A DNA stretch of 64,000 nucleotides from JAZRWQ01 sp045541395 (GCA_045541395.1 JAZQIZ010000008.1:1-64000); one strand, 5' to 3'; shown: positions 1 to 8,405, numbered from the stretch's first letter. A program made the numbers and translations. Notes: generated by a model from the sequence alone, not told the origin.

Positions 1-358
1 AGGTAGTGTAATTAAATCTATACTTTCAAGTCTTACCAATATTGTTTCGGTTTTACTTGGTATCTTTAATCTGTTCAGTGACATCGTTTCCTATATACGC
101 CTTTGGGCTGTCGGCCTTGCAGGCGCCGCAATCTCTGCTACCGTTAATGAGTTAGCAGGTCCTTTGTTTGGCAATTTTATGTTTATGATACTTGCCATTG
201 TTCTTTTGGTGTTTGGCCACGGACTGAATATGATTCTAAATATTCTTTCTGTTATCGTTCACGGAATTAGACTTAACACCTTGGAGTTTTCGTCTCATTT
301 GGGTATGTCTTGGAGTGGATACAAGTTTAAACCTTTCGAAGAAAAAATTGATTATTAA
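1..358 (+). CDS. ntpI: V-type ATP synthase subunit I, C-terminal part
   Basis: Partial gene: the reading frame is open from base 2 and the start lies before the window. About 118 residues remain. The segment SDIVSYIRLWAVGLAGA is the conserved C-terminal membrane motif of V-ATPase subunit I (the a subunit), including the Arg that lines the ion half-channels. More membrane helices follow and the protein ends FEEKIDY. Subunit I couples ion flow through the K-ring to rotation. It lies 11 nt upstream of subunit K, and a terminator follows K, so I and K end the operon. This fits the E-A-B-D-I-K layout rather than orders with K near the front. Identity is secure; operon order outside the window is inferred. 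Confidence 0.93.
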   Translation, partial: GSVIKSILSSLTNIVSVLLGIFNLFSDIVSYIRLWAVGLAGAAISATVNELAGPLFGNFMFMILAIVLLVFGHGLNMILNILSVIVHGIRLNTLEFSSHLGMSWSGYKFKPFEEKIDY

Positions 359-369
359 GGAGAATTATT

Positions 370-795
370 ATGAATTTTGGAGCATTAGGTACAGCATTAG
401 TTATGGGTATTGCCGCAATCGGCTCGGCGATCGGTATTGGTATTGCAGGCCAATCTTCTATTGGAGCATGGAAGAAGTGTTATATGGTAAATAAAGCGGC
501 ACCCTTTATTCTTACCGTTTTTGCAGGTGCGCCTCTTACACAGACCATTTACGGCTTTCTTTTAATGCAGCAGATGAAAGCATCCTCTGCTGACCCTGCT
601 TTCTTGCTCGGTCTTGGAATCGCATCCGGTTTGGCAATGGCTTTATCTGCCATTGCTCAGGGTAAAGCCGGTGCTGCCGGCGCAGATGCCTTAGCTGAAA
701 CAGGAAAAGGCTTCTCTCAGTATATCACCGTTGTAGGCCTTTGCGAAACAGTTGCTCTGTTCGCGCTGGTTTTCAGTATGGTGGCTTTAGGCTAA
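370..795 (+). CDS. ntpK: V-type ATP synthase subunit K (rotor-ring proteolipid)
   Basis: A 141-residue membrane protein with two helical hairpins (four membrane segments), forming the rotor ring of the V-type ATPase. The N-terminal half is rich in GxGxG (GTALVMGIAAIGSAIGIGIAG). The ion-binding Glu is E126 in GLCETVALF. T57-Q58 (APLTQTIYG) and Q97 (AIAQGKA) correspond in position to the Na+ ligands known from Enterococcus hirae NtpK, so Na+ rather than H+ coupling is likely. This is inferred by motif comparison. The ribosome site AAGGAG sits just before the ATG, 11 nt after subunit I, and a strong hairpin terminator follows the stop codon. Confidence 0.95.
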   Translation: MNFGALGTALVMGIAAIGSAIGIGIAGQSSIGAWKKCYMVNKAAPFILTVFAGAPLTQTIYGFLLMQQMKASSADPAFLLGLGIASGLAMALSAIAQGKAGAAGADALAETGKGFSQYITVVGLCETVALFALVFSMVALG

Positions 796-801
796 ATAAA
801 A

Positions 802-832
802 AAGGCAAGGAGATATCCTTGCCTTATTTTTT
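802..832 (+). terminator. Rho-independent terminator of the V-ATPase operon
   Basis: A perfect 10-bp stem (AAGGCAAGGA / TCCTTGCCTT) with a 4-nt loop, followed by ATTTTTT. It starts 6 nt after the ntpK stop codon and closes the operon. Confidence 0.9.
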
Positions 833-877
833 GTTTAGTGGTAAAATAGGTTTCTAATAAATACTCGGAAGTGGAAT

Positions 878-2044
878 ATGGAAAAAATAAGAGAAGCTTT
901 GGGCAGAAACGGTTGGTCTCTTTTCGTTTATTATTTTTGCTTTTATATGGCGGTGGCCCCTTACGTTTCCTTTGTAAGCGCATATTATAAGGAAATAGGC
1001 CTTAATGCCTCCCAGATAGGCATAATAAGCGGCATTGGCCCTGTTATAACCATAATCGGCCAGTTCGTCTGGGGCCGCTTTGCCGATAAAGCCAAATATA
1101 AAAATACCGTGCTTTTAATAGCAACCCTCTCAACCGCCCTTGTTCTTTACGCCTATATGCTGGAGGATACTTACCCATACCTTATTATTATGAGCGTTAT
1201 TTACAGCTTCGTTAATTGCTCCATAATTCAGTTAAGTGATACCATAGCTTTAGATTTTTGTTTAAATAACAGCCTTTCTTTCCCAAGGGCACGCCTTGGC
1301 GGCTCAATAGGCTATGGCGTTGCCACGATCATCGTGGGTATTGTAATGGTGGGCAATTTAAAGGGCGTTTTTACTATGGATATATTGTTTCTTCTTATAA
1401 GCGCTCTTTCTCTCTTGCTGATTCCAAAGGTCCGCGGCTCACTAAGAGAAAAAGGTCAAACCAAATACAGGCTGCTTTTTAAGGATAAACGGCTTGTGGT
1501 GCTTCTGATATTTAACTTTATCCTTTATCTTGGCTATTTTTTTAATATGTCTTTTATGGCTGTTCATATAACCGAAAACGGCGGCTCAAGCTTTCACGTG
1601 GGCATTGCCCAGGCTGTCAGCGCCTTTTTTGAGATCCCCTTTTTGCTTAACAGCCAAAGGATCATTCGTAAATTAGGCGTTAAAGCAACTCTTATTGCCT
1701 CAGCTTTTACCTTCGCTTTGCGCTGGCTCCTTTTCGGTGTAAATAAAAACGTCTGGGCGCTGGTATTTATTTGCGGCTTTCACGGCGTAGGCCATATAGT
1801 TATTAGCTATTGCACCTCCTCTTACATAAACAAAACCGTAGACCAATCCCTGCGCGCTTCGGGGCAGACTCTATTGGGAATGGTAAACTACGGCTTCTCT
1901 AAATGTATAGCTTCAATTTTTGGCGGGATCATTGCAAATATTATCGGCATCGGCAATGTATTCTGCCTTTGCGCCCTGCTTTCTTTTGTAAGTATAGCCG
2001 TGCTGTGGATATTCCTTCCGAAAATAAGTAAAGAAATAATATAA
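878..2044 (+). CDS. MFS transporter (MFS_1-like / LacY-type)
   Basis: A 388-residue polytopic membrane protein with about 12 hydrophobic segments, the usual size of a major facilitator. GRFADKAKYK near residues 66-75 is the loop 2-3 MFS signature. The N-terminal stretch (FYMAVAPYVSFVSAYYKEIGLNASQIGIISG) resembles the MFS_1-like group (3-phenylpropionate/oligosaccharide/nucleoside symporter relatives). Substrate cannot be read from the sequence. The gene stands alone between two terminators. Its ribosome site (GGAAG) is weak. Confidence 0.85.
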   Translation: MEKIREALGRNGWSLFVYYFCFYMAVAPYVSFVSAYYKEIGLNASQIGIISGIGPVITIIGQFVWGRFADKAKYKNTVLLIATLSTALVLYAYMLEDTYPYLIIMSVIYSFVNCSIIQLSDTIALDFCLNNSLSFPRARLGGSIGYGVATIIVGIVMVGNLKGVFTMDILFLLISALSLLLIPKVRGSLREKGQTKYRLLFKDKRLVVLLIFNFILYLGYFFNMSFMAVHITENGGSSFHVGIAQAVSAFFEIPFLLNSQRIIRKLGVKATLIASAFTFALRWLLFGVNKNVWALVFICGFHGVGHIVISYCTSSYINKTVDQSLRASGQTLLGMVNYGFSKCIASIFGGIIANIIGIGNVFCLCALLSFVSIAVLWIFLPKISKEII

Positions 2045-2045
2045 A

Positions 2046-2078
2046 AAACGGTTGGCTTTTACGCCAACCGTAATTTTT
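2046..2078. terminator. Bidirectional terminator between MFS and DegV genes
   Basis: Stem ACGGTTGGC / GCCAACCGT with an A-run on the left and a T-run on the right, so it can end both convergent transcripts. It overlaps the stop codon of the minus-strand DegV gene. Confidence 0.85.
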
Positions 2079-2961
2079 ATCTTTCGTTACCCTTAAAGAA
2101 TAAAGCCAGGGTTCCTGCACCGGAATGTGAACCGATCAGTGGACCGATATAGTTAATAAATATGTTCTCTTTGGGTGTACCGTATTTTTCGCTTACCATC
2201 TGCGCAAGGCCTTGTGCCTCAGCAATACATCCGCCGTGACTTATAAAGATAACCTGTTTGTCGTAATCGTCAGCCTTGCCTTCCATACTGTCTAAAAGGC
2301 CCTTAATGGAAGCGGCTCTGCCTCTTACCTTTCCAACGGAAATAAGCTTACCGTTATTATCAACCTTCATCATAGGCTTAATATTCAGTATTCCGCCAAC
2401 TACTGCAACTGTAGTGGATACTCTGCCGCCTTTATGAAGCTGCTTTAAGTTCTCAACTGTAAAGCTGTGGCAGATATTAAGCTTGGTATCCTCAACAAAC
2501 TTCGCGCACTCTTCAATATCCGCGCCCTGTTCCTTCTGCTTTGCAGTAAGATAAACAATAAGGCCCTGACCCATACTTGCGCAAAGGGTATCGGTAACTA
2601 TAATTTTTCTTTCAGGGTATTTTTCTTTAAGATCTCTTGCGGCAATAACAGCGCTGTTGTAGGTGCCGCTGAGGCCGGAGGAAAAGGCAATATATAAAAT
2701 ATCTTCTCCGTTTTTAAGTATCTCTTCAAATACGTCCTCAAAAGTACCTGTGTTTACTGCAGAGGTCTTCCATTCTTTTGCCTCATCGTTTCTCTGCATA
2801 TTATAAAACTTATCAGGATCCATTTCGCGGTTATCAAGATAATTTAAATACTGCTTGCCGTCAATGGAAAACTCCATAGGTATTACAGTAAGCCCAAGAT
2901 CCCTTGCCATTTCATCGGAAAGATCACATGCGGCATCGGTTAAAATTCTGTAATTGCTCAT
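2077..2961 (-). CDS. DegV family protein (fatty-acid-binding, FakB-like)
   Basis: 294 residues, full length for the DegV family. The N-terminus YRILTDAACDLSDEMARDLGL and the inner SSGLSGTYNSA and CASMGQGL motifs are the family's ligand-binding elements. DegV/FakB proteins bind a fatty acid and present it to the fatty acid kinase FakA, feeding phospholipid synthesis. FakA is not in this window, so a FakB role is inferred. A second DegV gene lies at 33490-34350. The ribosome site AGGGAG precedes the ATG. Confidence 0.92.
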   Translation of the reverse strand: MSNYRILTDAACDLSDEMARDLGLTVIPMEFSIDGKQYLNYLDNREMDPDKFYNMQRNDEAKEWKTSAVNTGTFEDVFEEILKNGEDILYIAFSSGLSGTYNSAVIAARDLKEKYPERKIIVTDTLCASMGQGLIVYLTAKQKEQGADIEECAKFVEDTKLNICHSFTVENLKQLHKGGRVSTTVAVVGGILNIKPMMKVDNNGKLISVGKVRGRAASIKGLLDSMEGKADDYDKQVIFISHGGCIAEAQGLAQMVSEKYGTPKENIFINYIGPLIGSHSGAGTLALFFKGNER

Positions 2962-3056
2962 TTATATCAACTCCCTTGTTTTCTTATAAAAATTATAAAG
3001 TATTTAAAAAAATAAATCAATATCTTTACTAATAACAAAACTTAATTTTTTGGCTC

Positions 3057-3157
3057 TTTACAAAAAAATTTTGCCGTGGTATACTATTTTCTCAGGATAT
3101 CCCGATTTTTTTGTAGCAATTTACTTTATGTGTAAGTATTAACCAATACTTTACACA
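3057..3157 (+). promoter_or_regulatory. pyrR promoter and leader hairpin
   Basis: A -35 TTTACA (3057-3062), 17-nt spacer and -10 TATACT (3080-3085) precede a roughly 100-nt leader. At 3129-3157 the leader has a stem TGTGTAA-GTATT / AATAC-T-TTACACA with loop AACC and one bulged T. The leader lacks the PyrR-binding anti-antiterminator consensus I would expect in a classical pyr leader, and no U-tract follows the hairpin. The hairpin's role is unknown. Confidence 0.6.
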
Positions 3158-3190
3158 ATAATCCAATAAATAGTAATTAGGGGCAGGGTT

Positions 3191-3727
3191 ATGCGTTTAA
3201 AAGCAGAAATTTTAGATGAAAGCGCTGTTAAAAGAGCGCTGAAAAGAATAGCTCACGAAATAATTGAGCGTAATGACGGTATCGATAACGTGTGCCTTAT
3301 AGGCATACGCCGCCGCGGTGTGCCCCTTGCAAAAATTCTGGCAGAAAATATTGAGGCCTCCGAAGGCAAAAAGCTTCCTGTAGGCATTTTGGATATTACC
3401 CTTTACAGGGACGACCTGGAGCTTTCACAAATTGACGCTACCGTTAACGATACCTACGTTCCCTTTGAATTGAACGGCAAGCATATCGTTATGGTGGATG
3501 ACGTTTTATATACCGGCAGAACTGCCCGTGCCGCAATGGAGGCAATTTTAAAATTAGGCCGCCCGGAGCAGATCCAGTTTGCCGCCCTTATAGACAGAGG
3601 CCATAGGCAAATGCCCATAAGAGCAGATTACGTTGGCAAAAACATCCCCACCTCTAAAAACGAGCTTATTGCCGTAAACGTTGCGGAGATTGACGGAAAA
3701 AGTTGTGTTGAACTTTACGAAAAATAA
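3191..3727 (+). CDS. pyrR: Bifunctional pyr operon regulator / uracil phosphoribosyltransferase
   Basis: 178 residues, typical of PyrR. The PRPP-binding loop is IVMVDDVLYTGRTARAA at residues 99-115, and the PyrR-typical LDITLYRDDL and IGIRRRGVPLA segments are present. PyrR binds pyr mRNA when UMP is high, causing attenuation, and has weak uracil phosphoribosyltransferase activity. No other pyr gene is nearby, so it appears to act in trans. The ribosome site AGGGG/CAGGG lies before the ATG, and a terminator follows. Confidence 0.95.
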   Translation: MRLKAEILDESAVKRALKRIAHEIIERNDGIDNVCLIGIRRRGVPLAKILAENIEASEGKKLPVGILDITLYRDDLELSQIDATVNDTYVPFELNGKHIVMVDDVLYTGRTARAAMEAILKLGRPEQIQFAALIDRGHRQMPIRADYVGKNIPTSKNELIAVNVAEIDGKSCVELYEK

Positions 3728-3736
3728 AATATAATT

Positions 3737-3767
3737 AAAACAGGATCGGCTAAATCCTGTTTTTTTT
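3737..3767 (+). terminator. pyrR terminator
   Basis: Stem AAAACAGGAT / ATCCTGTTTT with a short loop, followed by an uninterrupted T-run, directly after the pyrR stop codon. Confidence 0.9.
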
Positions 3768-3833
3768 ATTGACTTGAGAGCCTTAAAGCAATATAATTAC
3801 AATGTATACTTATGCAAACTTTGAGGTTTTTTT

Positions 3834-5024
3834 ATGAAAAAAGATAAAAGCTGGGTCAAATTCCGCCACAAGGTAATAACCGCCCTTTTGCGCCCCGTAT
3901 TAGGTACGTATACAAGGCTGGCTTACAATATTAAGGTGGAAAAGATCAAAGACAGTAACAAGCGCCAATATCTTATAATTATGAACCACCAGACAGGCTT
4001 GGATCAGTTTATTATGGGTATGGCGGTAAAACGCCCCGTTTATTATATTGCCAGTGAGGATCTGTTTTCCAACGGATTCATTTCCCGTCTCTTAATGTGG
4101 CTGGTGGCGCCAATTCCCATAAAGAAGCAAACCACCGACGTTCATGCCGTTATGAACTGCCTCCGTGTTGCAAGGGAAGGCGGAAATATAGGTCTTGCCC
4201 CTGAAGGCAACCGTACTTACAGTGGCAGAACAGGTTACTTTAACCCCGCCCTTGTTAAGCTTATGCGTAAGCTTAAGCTTCCTATGGCGGTTTTGAGGAT
4301 CGAAGGAGGTTACGGTACTCAGCCCCGCTGGAGCAACTGTATCCGCCGCGGCAAAATGAAGGCCACCATAAGCCGTGTTATTGAATTTGAAGAGTATTCT
4401 AAAATGACCGACGAGGCTCTTTACGAGCTTGTAGGCGCTGCAATGTACGTTGATGAGAATAAAGCCGACAGGCAGTTCAAATCAAATAAAAGAGCCGAGT
4501 TTATTGAAAGAGCAATGTACGTTTGCCCCAAATGCGGCCTTTCCACTTTCTTAAGCAAAGGCAATCGGGTCTCCTGCCTTAAATGCGGCCTTACAGCTCA
4601 GTATAATGAGGATAAAACCTTAAGCGGTGAAAACTGGCCCTTTACTTTCCCCGGCGATTGGTATGATTACCAGACCGACTACGTAAACAGCTTTAACAGT
4701 CTTGAAAACACCGAAAAGGTGCTTTACACCGAAAAGGCAAATCTCTCGCAGGTGTTCCTTTATAAAAGGAAGCAGCTTATAAAAAAGGACGTAACAGTTG
4801 AGCTTTATCCTCATAAGGCTGTTATCAATAATAATGAATTCCCCTTTAATAAAGTGGATGCATTTACGGTCCTGGGCAAAAACAAGCTGAACGTTTATTT
4901 TGAAAATAACGTTTATCAGCTCAGATCCGATAAGCATTTCAATGCGCTTAAATATGTAAATCTGTTTCACAGATATAAAAACCTAACGGAGGGCAACGAA
5001 AATGATAAATTTTTGGGACTTTGA
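3834..5024 (+). CDS. PlsC-like acyltransferase with C-terminal zinc ribbon
   Basis: 396 residues. The first ~220 form a 1-acylglycerol-3-phosphate acyltransferase-type domain: catalytic HX4D is H52-QTGL-D57 and the phosphate-binding PEGxR motif is APEGNRTYSG (P123-R127). A zinc ribbon follows with CPKC at 231-234 and CLKC at 248-251, then a ~140-residue tail with no motif I recognise. Plain PlsC proteins are about 200-250 residues, so the tail is an unusual addition. The next gene starts inside its end (23-nt overlap). PlsY is nearby, so both steps from glycerol-3-phosphate to phosphatidate may be encoded here. Confidence 0.85.
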   Translation: MKKDKSWVKFRHKVITALLRPVLGTYTRLAYNIKVEKIKDSNKRQYLIIMNHQTGLDQFIMGMAVKRPVYYIASEDLFSNGFISRLLMWLVAPIPIKKQTTDVHAVMNCLRVAREGGNIGLAPEGNRTYSGRTGYFNPALVKLMRKLKLPMAVLRIEGGYGTQPRWSNCIRRGKMKATISRVIEFEEYSKMTDEALYELVGAAMYVDENKADRQFKSNKRAEFIERAMYVCPKCGLSTFLSKGNRVSCLKCGLTAQYNEDKTLSGENWPFTFPGDWYDYQTDYVNSFNSLENTEKVLYTEKANLSQVFLYKRKQLIKKDVTVELYPHKAVINNNEFPFNKVDAFTVLGKNKLNVYFENNVYQLRSDKHFNALKYVNLFHRYKNLTEGNENDKFLGL

Positions 5025-6381
5025 TGCCTGGGGCATAATAAACGTATTTGCAGTGCTGCTCCTTTCCTTATTAGCAGCCAATGCACTAAAAAGAACCGTG
5101 GGATTCTTAAAGAAATCCCTTGTTCCTACCTCGGTTTTGGGCGGTATAATCCTGCTTATTGTTTCAACTGTATATCAGTCTGTAAGCGGTAAGATAATGT
5201 TCGATACCTCGTTTTTCGGCGGCAGCGGTATGTCGCTTCTTGAAACGCTTACGTATCACTGCCTCGCGTTAGGGTTCATTGCCTCTACAATGCGTGATTC
5301 CGGCGCAAAGTTCGGCAAAAAAAGAAGTGTTGAGATCTTCAATACCGGCGTTACCACCGTCTCAACCTACCTTCTGCAGGCGGTCGTAGGTATGGGGATC
5401 ACAATGATAGTAGCCCTTATTGTATCCGACTTTTTCCCTGCCGCAGGAGTTCTTTTACCGTTCGGCTATGGACAGGGAACAGGGCAGGCTCTTAATTACG
5501 GCAGTATTTACGAAGCACAGTACGGCTTTACCGGCGGTAAATCCTTTGGCCTCACGGTTGCGGCATTAGGCTTCTTAAGCGCAGCAATAGGCGGCGTTAT
5601 TCACCTTAACGTTATTAAGAAGCAGCACCGTGTTGACGATACCGGCACTGCAGGCAAAATGTATCTTGAACAGATACAGGATGAAAACGAGATATCTATG
5701 AACGGCTCAATGGATAAGCTTACCGTTCAGATGGCAATAGTTCTTTCAGCCTATTTTTTAACCTACCTGCTTATGATGGTGTTGGGAAATATTTTACCCG
5801 GTATGAAATCCGTAATATACGGCTTCAATTTCCTTATCGGCGTACTTATGGCTTCCCTTATTAAGCTTGTTATCAAGCTTCTCACCAAGGGCGGCATTGT
5901 AAAGAGAAAATATACAAACAACTTCCTTATGAACCGTATAAGCAACTTCTTCTTTGATATAATGGTGGTTGCAGGCATTGCCGCCATTAACCTTGAACTC
6001 ATAAAGGAATATTGGGAGATACTTCTTATATTAGGCGTTGTAGGTCTTGTTATTACTTATTATTATAACCGTTTTATTGCAAGAAAGCTCTTCTCTGAAT
6101 ACCCTGAGGAACAGTTCCTTATGATGTACGGGATGCTTACCGGTACCGCGTCTACAGGCATTATTCTGCTCAGGGAGGTCGATGAAAACTTTGAGACACC
6201 GGCGGCAGATAACCTTGTTTATCAGAACTTCCCCGCAATAGTGTTTGGCTTCCCAATGATGCTTCTGGCCACTCTGGCGCCTCAGAAGCCGGCTCTCACG
6301 CTGATCATCCTTGCGGCATTCTTTATTGGAATGAACGTTCTGCTGTTCCGCTCATTTATTTTCAAAAAACGAAAGAAATAA
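5002..6381 (+). CDS. gltS: Sodium/glutamate symporter family protein (GltS-like)
   Basis: 459 residues with about 10-12 membrane segments in two inverted halves. The first half has KRTVGFLKKSLVPTSVLGG and GYGQGTGQALNYG; the second has GMLTGTASTGIILLREVDE. The paired Gly-rich re-entrant motifs GQGTGQA and GTASTG are typical of the GltS/ESS family of Na+-dependent glutamate carriers. It is somewhat longer than E. coli GltS (about 400), so substrate is not certain. It overlaps the acyltransferase gene by 23 nt, implying translational coupling, and is followed by a compact hairpin. Confidence 0.85.
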   Translation: MINFWDFDAWGIINVFAVLLLSLLAANALKRTVGFLKKSLVPTSVLGGIILLIVSTVYQSVSGKIMFDTSFFGGSGMSLLETLTYHCLALGFIASTMRDSGAKFGKKRSVEIFNTGVTTVSTYLLQAVVGMGITMIVALIVSDFFPAAGVLLPFGYGQGTGQALNYGSIYEAQYGFTGGKSFGLTVAALGFLSAAIGGVIHLNVIKKQHRVDDTGTAGKMYLEQIQDENEISMNGSMDKLTVQMAIVLSAYFLTYLLMMVLGNILPGMKSVIYGFNFLIGVLMASLIKLVIKLLTKGGIVKRKYTNNFLMNRISNFFFDIMVVAGIAAINLELIKEYWEILLILGVVGLVITYYYNRFIARKLFSEYPEEQFLMMYGMLTGTASTGIILLREVDENFETPAADNLVYQNFPAIVFGFPMMLLATLAPQKPALTLIILAAFFIGMNVLLFRSFIFKKRKK

Positions 6382-6382
6382 T

Positions 6383-6409
6383 AAAATGCCTCCCTATGGG
6401 AGGCATTTT
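6383..6409 (+). terminator. Hairpin after gltS
   Basis: Perfect 12-bp stem AAAATGCCTCCC / GGGAGGCATTTT with loop TAT, immediately after the gltS stop codon. The T-tract is only the 3' side of the stem, so read-through into the next gene is plausible. It contains an in-frame ATG (6386) of the downstream gene. Confidence 0.7.
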
Positions 6410-6421
6410 GAACTAAAGATA

Positions 6422-7021
6422 ATGCTTAAAAATATAAAACTGAAAAACTGTGTGCTATCCCTGGTGGGTAGTCTCATTTTAGCCTTCGGCCTTTATAATA
6501 TACATTCGGTATCAGGAGTAACCGAAGGCGGCGCATTAGGCGCGGCTTTGCTGTTTAAACAGCTTTGGGGCATTTCTCCCGCAGTCAGCGCCTTTATAAT
6601 GAACGTAATATTCTATTCCTTTGGCGCCAAAACCAAAGGCTTTGAATTTATAATATATTCGGCCGTAAGTACAGTAGGCTATTGCGGCTTTTATAAAATA
6701 TTCGAATGTTTTGAGCCCTTAGGGAAAAACCTTTATAATATGCCTCTAGCTGCGGCAGTCCTCGGCGCTCTGTTTGTTGGCCTGGGGGTTGGCCTTTGCG
6801 TAAGAATGGGAGGCGCTCCTACCGGAGATGATGCTCTTGCTATGAGCCTCTCCTCCCTTTTAAAAATCAAAATACAGTGGGTCTATTTAATAAGCGACCT
6901 TCTTGTCTTAGGCCTCTCTTTAATTTATATACCCATTTCCCGTATAGTGTATTCTTTAATAACCGTTATTATCTCAGGCCAGCTTGTAGGCCTTTTGCAA
7001 CCCAAAGGAGAAAAAAATTGA
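6422..7021 (+). CDS. YitT/YczE-like integral membrane protein
   Basis: 199 residues with about five or six membrane segments. YNIHSVSGVTEGGALGAALLF and VRMGGAPTGDDALAMSLSSLL resemble the paired Gly-rich motifs of YitT/YczE-type membrane proteins, whose function is unknown. I start at ATG 6422 because the upstream in-frame ATG 6386 lies in the gltS terminator stem. Neither start has a good ribosome site, so the start is uncertain. The stop overlaps the TTG start of plsY by 4 nt, which implies coupled translation with a lipid-synthesis gene. Confidence 0.75.
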   Translation: MLKNIKLKNCVLSLVGSLILAFGLYNIHSVSGVTEGGALGAALLFKQLWGISPAVSAFIMNVIFYSFGAKTKGFEFIIYSAVSTVGYCGFYKIFECFEPLGKNLYNMPLAAAVLGALFVGLGVGLCVRMGGAPTGDDALAMSLSSLLKIKIQWVYLISDLLVLGLSLIYIPISRIVYSLITVIISGQLVGLLQPKGEKN

Positions 7022-7632
7022 AAATAGCATTAACTGTAATTATCGGCTATCTGTTAGGCTCTCTGAGCCCCGCCGCCCTTTTAGGTAAAATTAAAAAACA
7101 GGATATGAAATCCGCCGGTACCAAAAATTTAGGCGCCTCTAACGCCCTTATTTTGCTGGGAAAGGGAAGCGGAATTATAGTTATGGTGCTGGATATCCTG
7201 AAGGGCTTTATAGCTTACAGGGTAGGGCAGGCCCTTTGTCCTTCTCTCATATGGGCAGGATTCTTAGGAGGCATCTTTGCAATAATAGGCCATATTTACC
7301 CCTTCTACCTTAAATTCAAAGGAGGCAAAGGCCTTGCAACCTACGGCGGCATTGTTCTGGGCTTCTCACCGCTTATGTTCTTAATGCTTCTTTTAATTAC
7401 CCTTGTTCTTATAATAATTATAAATCATTCCGCAGCAATGCCCTTTACCGCTGCTCTTGTTTTCCCTGTGTTGGTTTACTTTAAAACTCAGAGCATATGC
7501 CTTGCGCTTCTAGCTCTGCTTTCGGGTGTAATAATAATGATAACCCATTTCTCAAACCTCAAAAAGGCTTTTAACGGCCAGGATATGAAAATAAGAGATA
7601 TAATCCGTAAGCATATCCTGAAAAAAGATTGA
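7018..7632 (+). CDS. plsY: Glycerol-3-phosphate acyltransferase PlsY
   Basis: 204 residues starting at TTG 7018, placed by an exact AAAGGAG ribosome site 7 nt upstream. The longer upstream frame is non-coding overlap. PlsY transfers an acyl group from acyl-phosphate to glycerol-3-phosphate in the membrane, the first step of phospholipid synthesis. Motif 1 is GYLLGSLSPA with GTKNLGASNAL close after; motif 2 is GHIYPFYLKFKGGKGLAT; several membrane helices surround them. The 4-nt overlap (TTGA) with the upstream gene suggests translational coupling. Confidence 0.95.
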   Translation: MKIALTVIIGYLLGSLSPAALLGKIKKQDMKSAGTKNLGASNALILLGKGSGIIVMVLDILKGFIAYRVGQALCPSLIWAGFLGGIFAIIGHIYPFYLKFKGGKGLATYGGIVLGFSPLMFLMLLLITLVLIIIINHSAAMPFTAALVFPVLVYFKTQSICLALLALLSGVIIMITHFSNLKKAFNGQDMKIRDIIRKHILKKD

Positions 7633-7636
7633 TCCT

Positions 7637-7673
7637 TACCCCGAAAAAACAATTTTCCTTTCGTATACTGTAA
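7637..7673 (+). promoter_or_regulatory. Putative SigI-type promoter of sigI-rsgI
   Basis: TACCCCG at 7637-7643, an 18-nt spacer, then CGTATACTGTAA at 7662-7673. The same two blocks with the same spacing occur upstream of the lipoprotein gene at 9544. A C-rich -35 and a CG-starting -10 are what SigI promoters of Bacillus show (ACCCCC and CGAA, from memory). This suggests the operon autoregulates. A GAAGGAG ribosome site follows. Confidence 0.75.
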
Positions 7674-7694
7674 TTGTGAAGGAGCGCTTTTCTT

Positions 7695-8405
7695 ATGGAA
7701 AAAGAACTAAATTCCCTGCTTGCCCTTGCTAAAACCGATAACTCAGCTGCAGATAAACTTATCCGCAGCTATATCCCATTTATAAAAGCGGCAGTTTCCA
7801 AGGTAATTAAAAGGATATGCACCGAGCAGGACGATGAATACAGCATCGGCCTTATGGCCTTTCATGAAGCGATCTTAAGCTATAACCTTGTTCGCGGTTC
7901 TTTCTTGAACTATGCTCAGCTTAGTATCAACAGCCGTGTTATAGATTACCTTCGCAAGGAACAAAAGCATAAAAACCTCACCTCCTTAGATGAGGAGGAC
8001 GAGGAAGAACGCCCCCTTCACGAATCCTTAAGCGATAAAAAGGATGCATATTCGGAAAGCGATAATCTTGCCGCAACAAAAGAGGAAATTAAAGAGCTTG
8101 CACTGCAGCTTTCCTCCTTCGGCCTTTCCTTTACGGATATTGCCGAAAACTCCCCCAAACAGGAGCGTACTCTCAAGTCCTGCGCTAAGGTAGTGGAATA
8201 CGCTAAAAATAATGCCGAGCTTTTAAACGAGCTCCTTAAAACCAAAAGATTGCCCCTGGCCGCCCTGTGCCTCGGCACCGGCGAGGATCGGAAGACCCTG
8301 GAGCGCCACAGAAAATATCTTATGGCAATGCTTATAATCCAAACCAACGGTTACGAAATTATCCGCGGCCATCTGAGCCGTAAATTTAAAGGAGGTGCCT
8401 TGTAA
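7695..8405 (+). CDS. sigI: RNA polymerase sigma factor SigI
   Basis: 236 residues, normal for SigI. Region 2 covers about residues 47-92 (DEYSIGLMAFHEAILSYN ... INSRVIDYLRKEQ). Regular sigma-70 region 4 is replaced by the SigI-type C-terminal domain (about 135-236). SigI is held inactive by the membrane protein RsgI and released by an outside signal: heat and wall stress in Bacillus, polysaccharides in cellulolytic clostridia. The stop codon overlaps the rsgI start by one base. The gene is preceded by the SigI-type promoter at 7637. Confidence 0.93.
   Translation: MEKELNSLLALAKTDNSAADKLIRSYIPFIKAAVSKVIKRICTEQDDEYSIGLMAFHEAILSYNLVRGSFLNYAQLSINSRVIDYLRKEQKHKNLTSLDEEDEEERPLHESLSDKKDAYSESDNLAATKEEIKELALQLSSFGLSFTDIAENSPKQERTLKSCAKVVEYAKNNAELLNELLKTKRLPLAALCLGTGEDRKTLERHRKYLMAMLIIQTNGYEIIRGHLSRKFKGGAL

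Noticed and set aside
6386..6421. Earlier start for the YitT-like gene
   Set aside because: The ATG at 6386 lies in the gltS terminator stem and adds a Pro/Arg/His stretch before the first membrane helix. ATG 6422 is more likely, though it lacks a good ribosome site.
6877..7017. Longer N-terminus for PlsY
   Set aside because: The extra residues overlap the upstream gene out of frame. The AAAGGAG-N7-TTG at 7018 gives the family-typical start.
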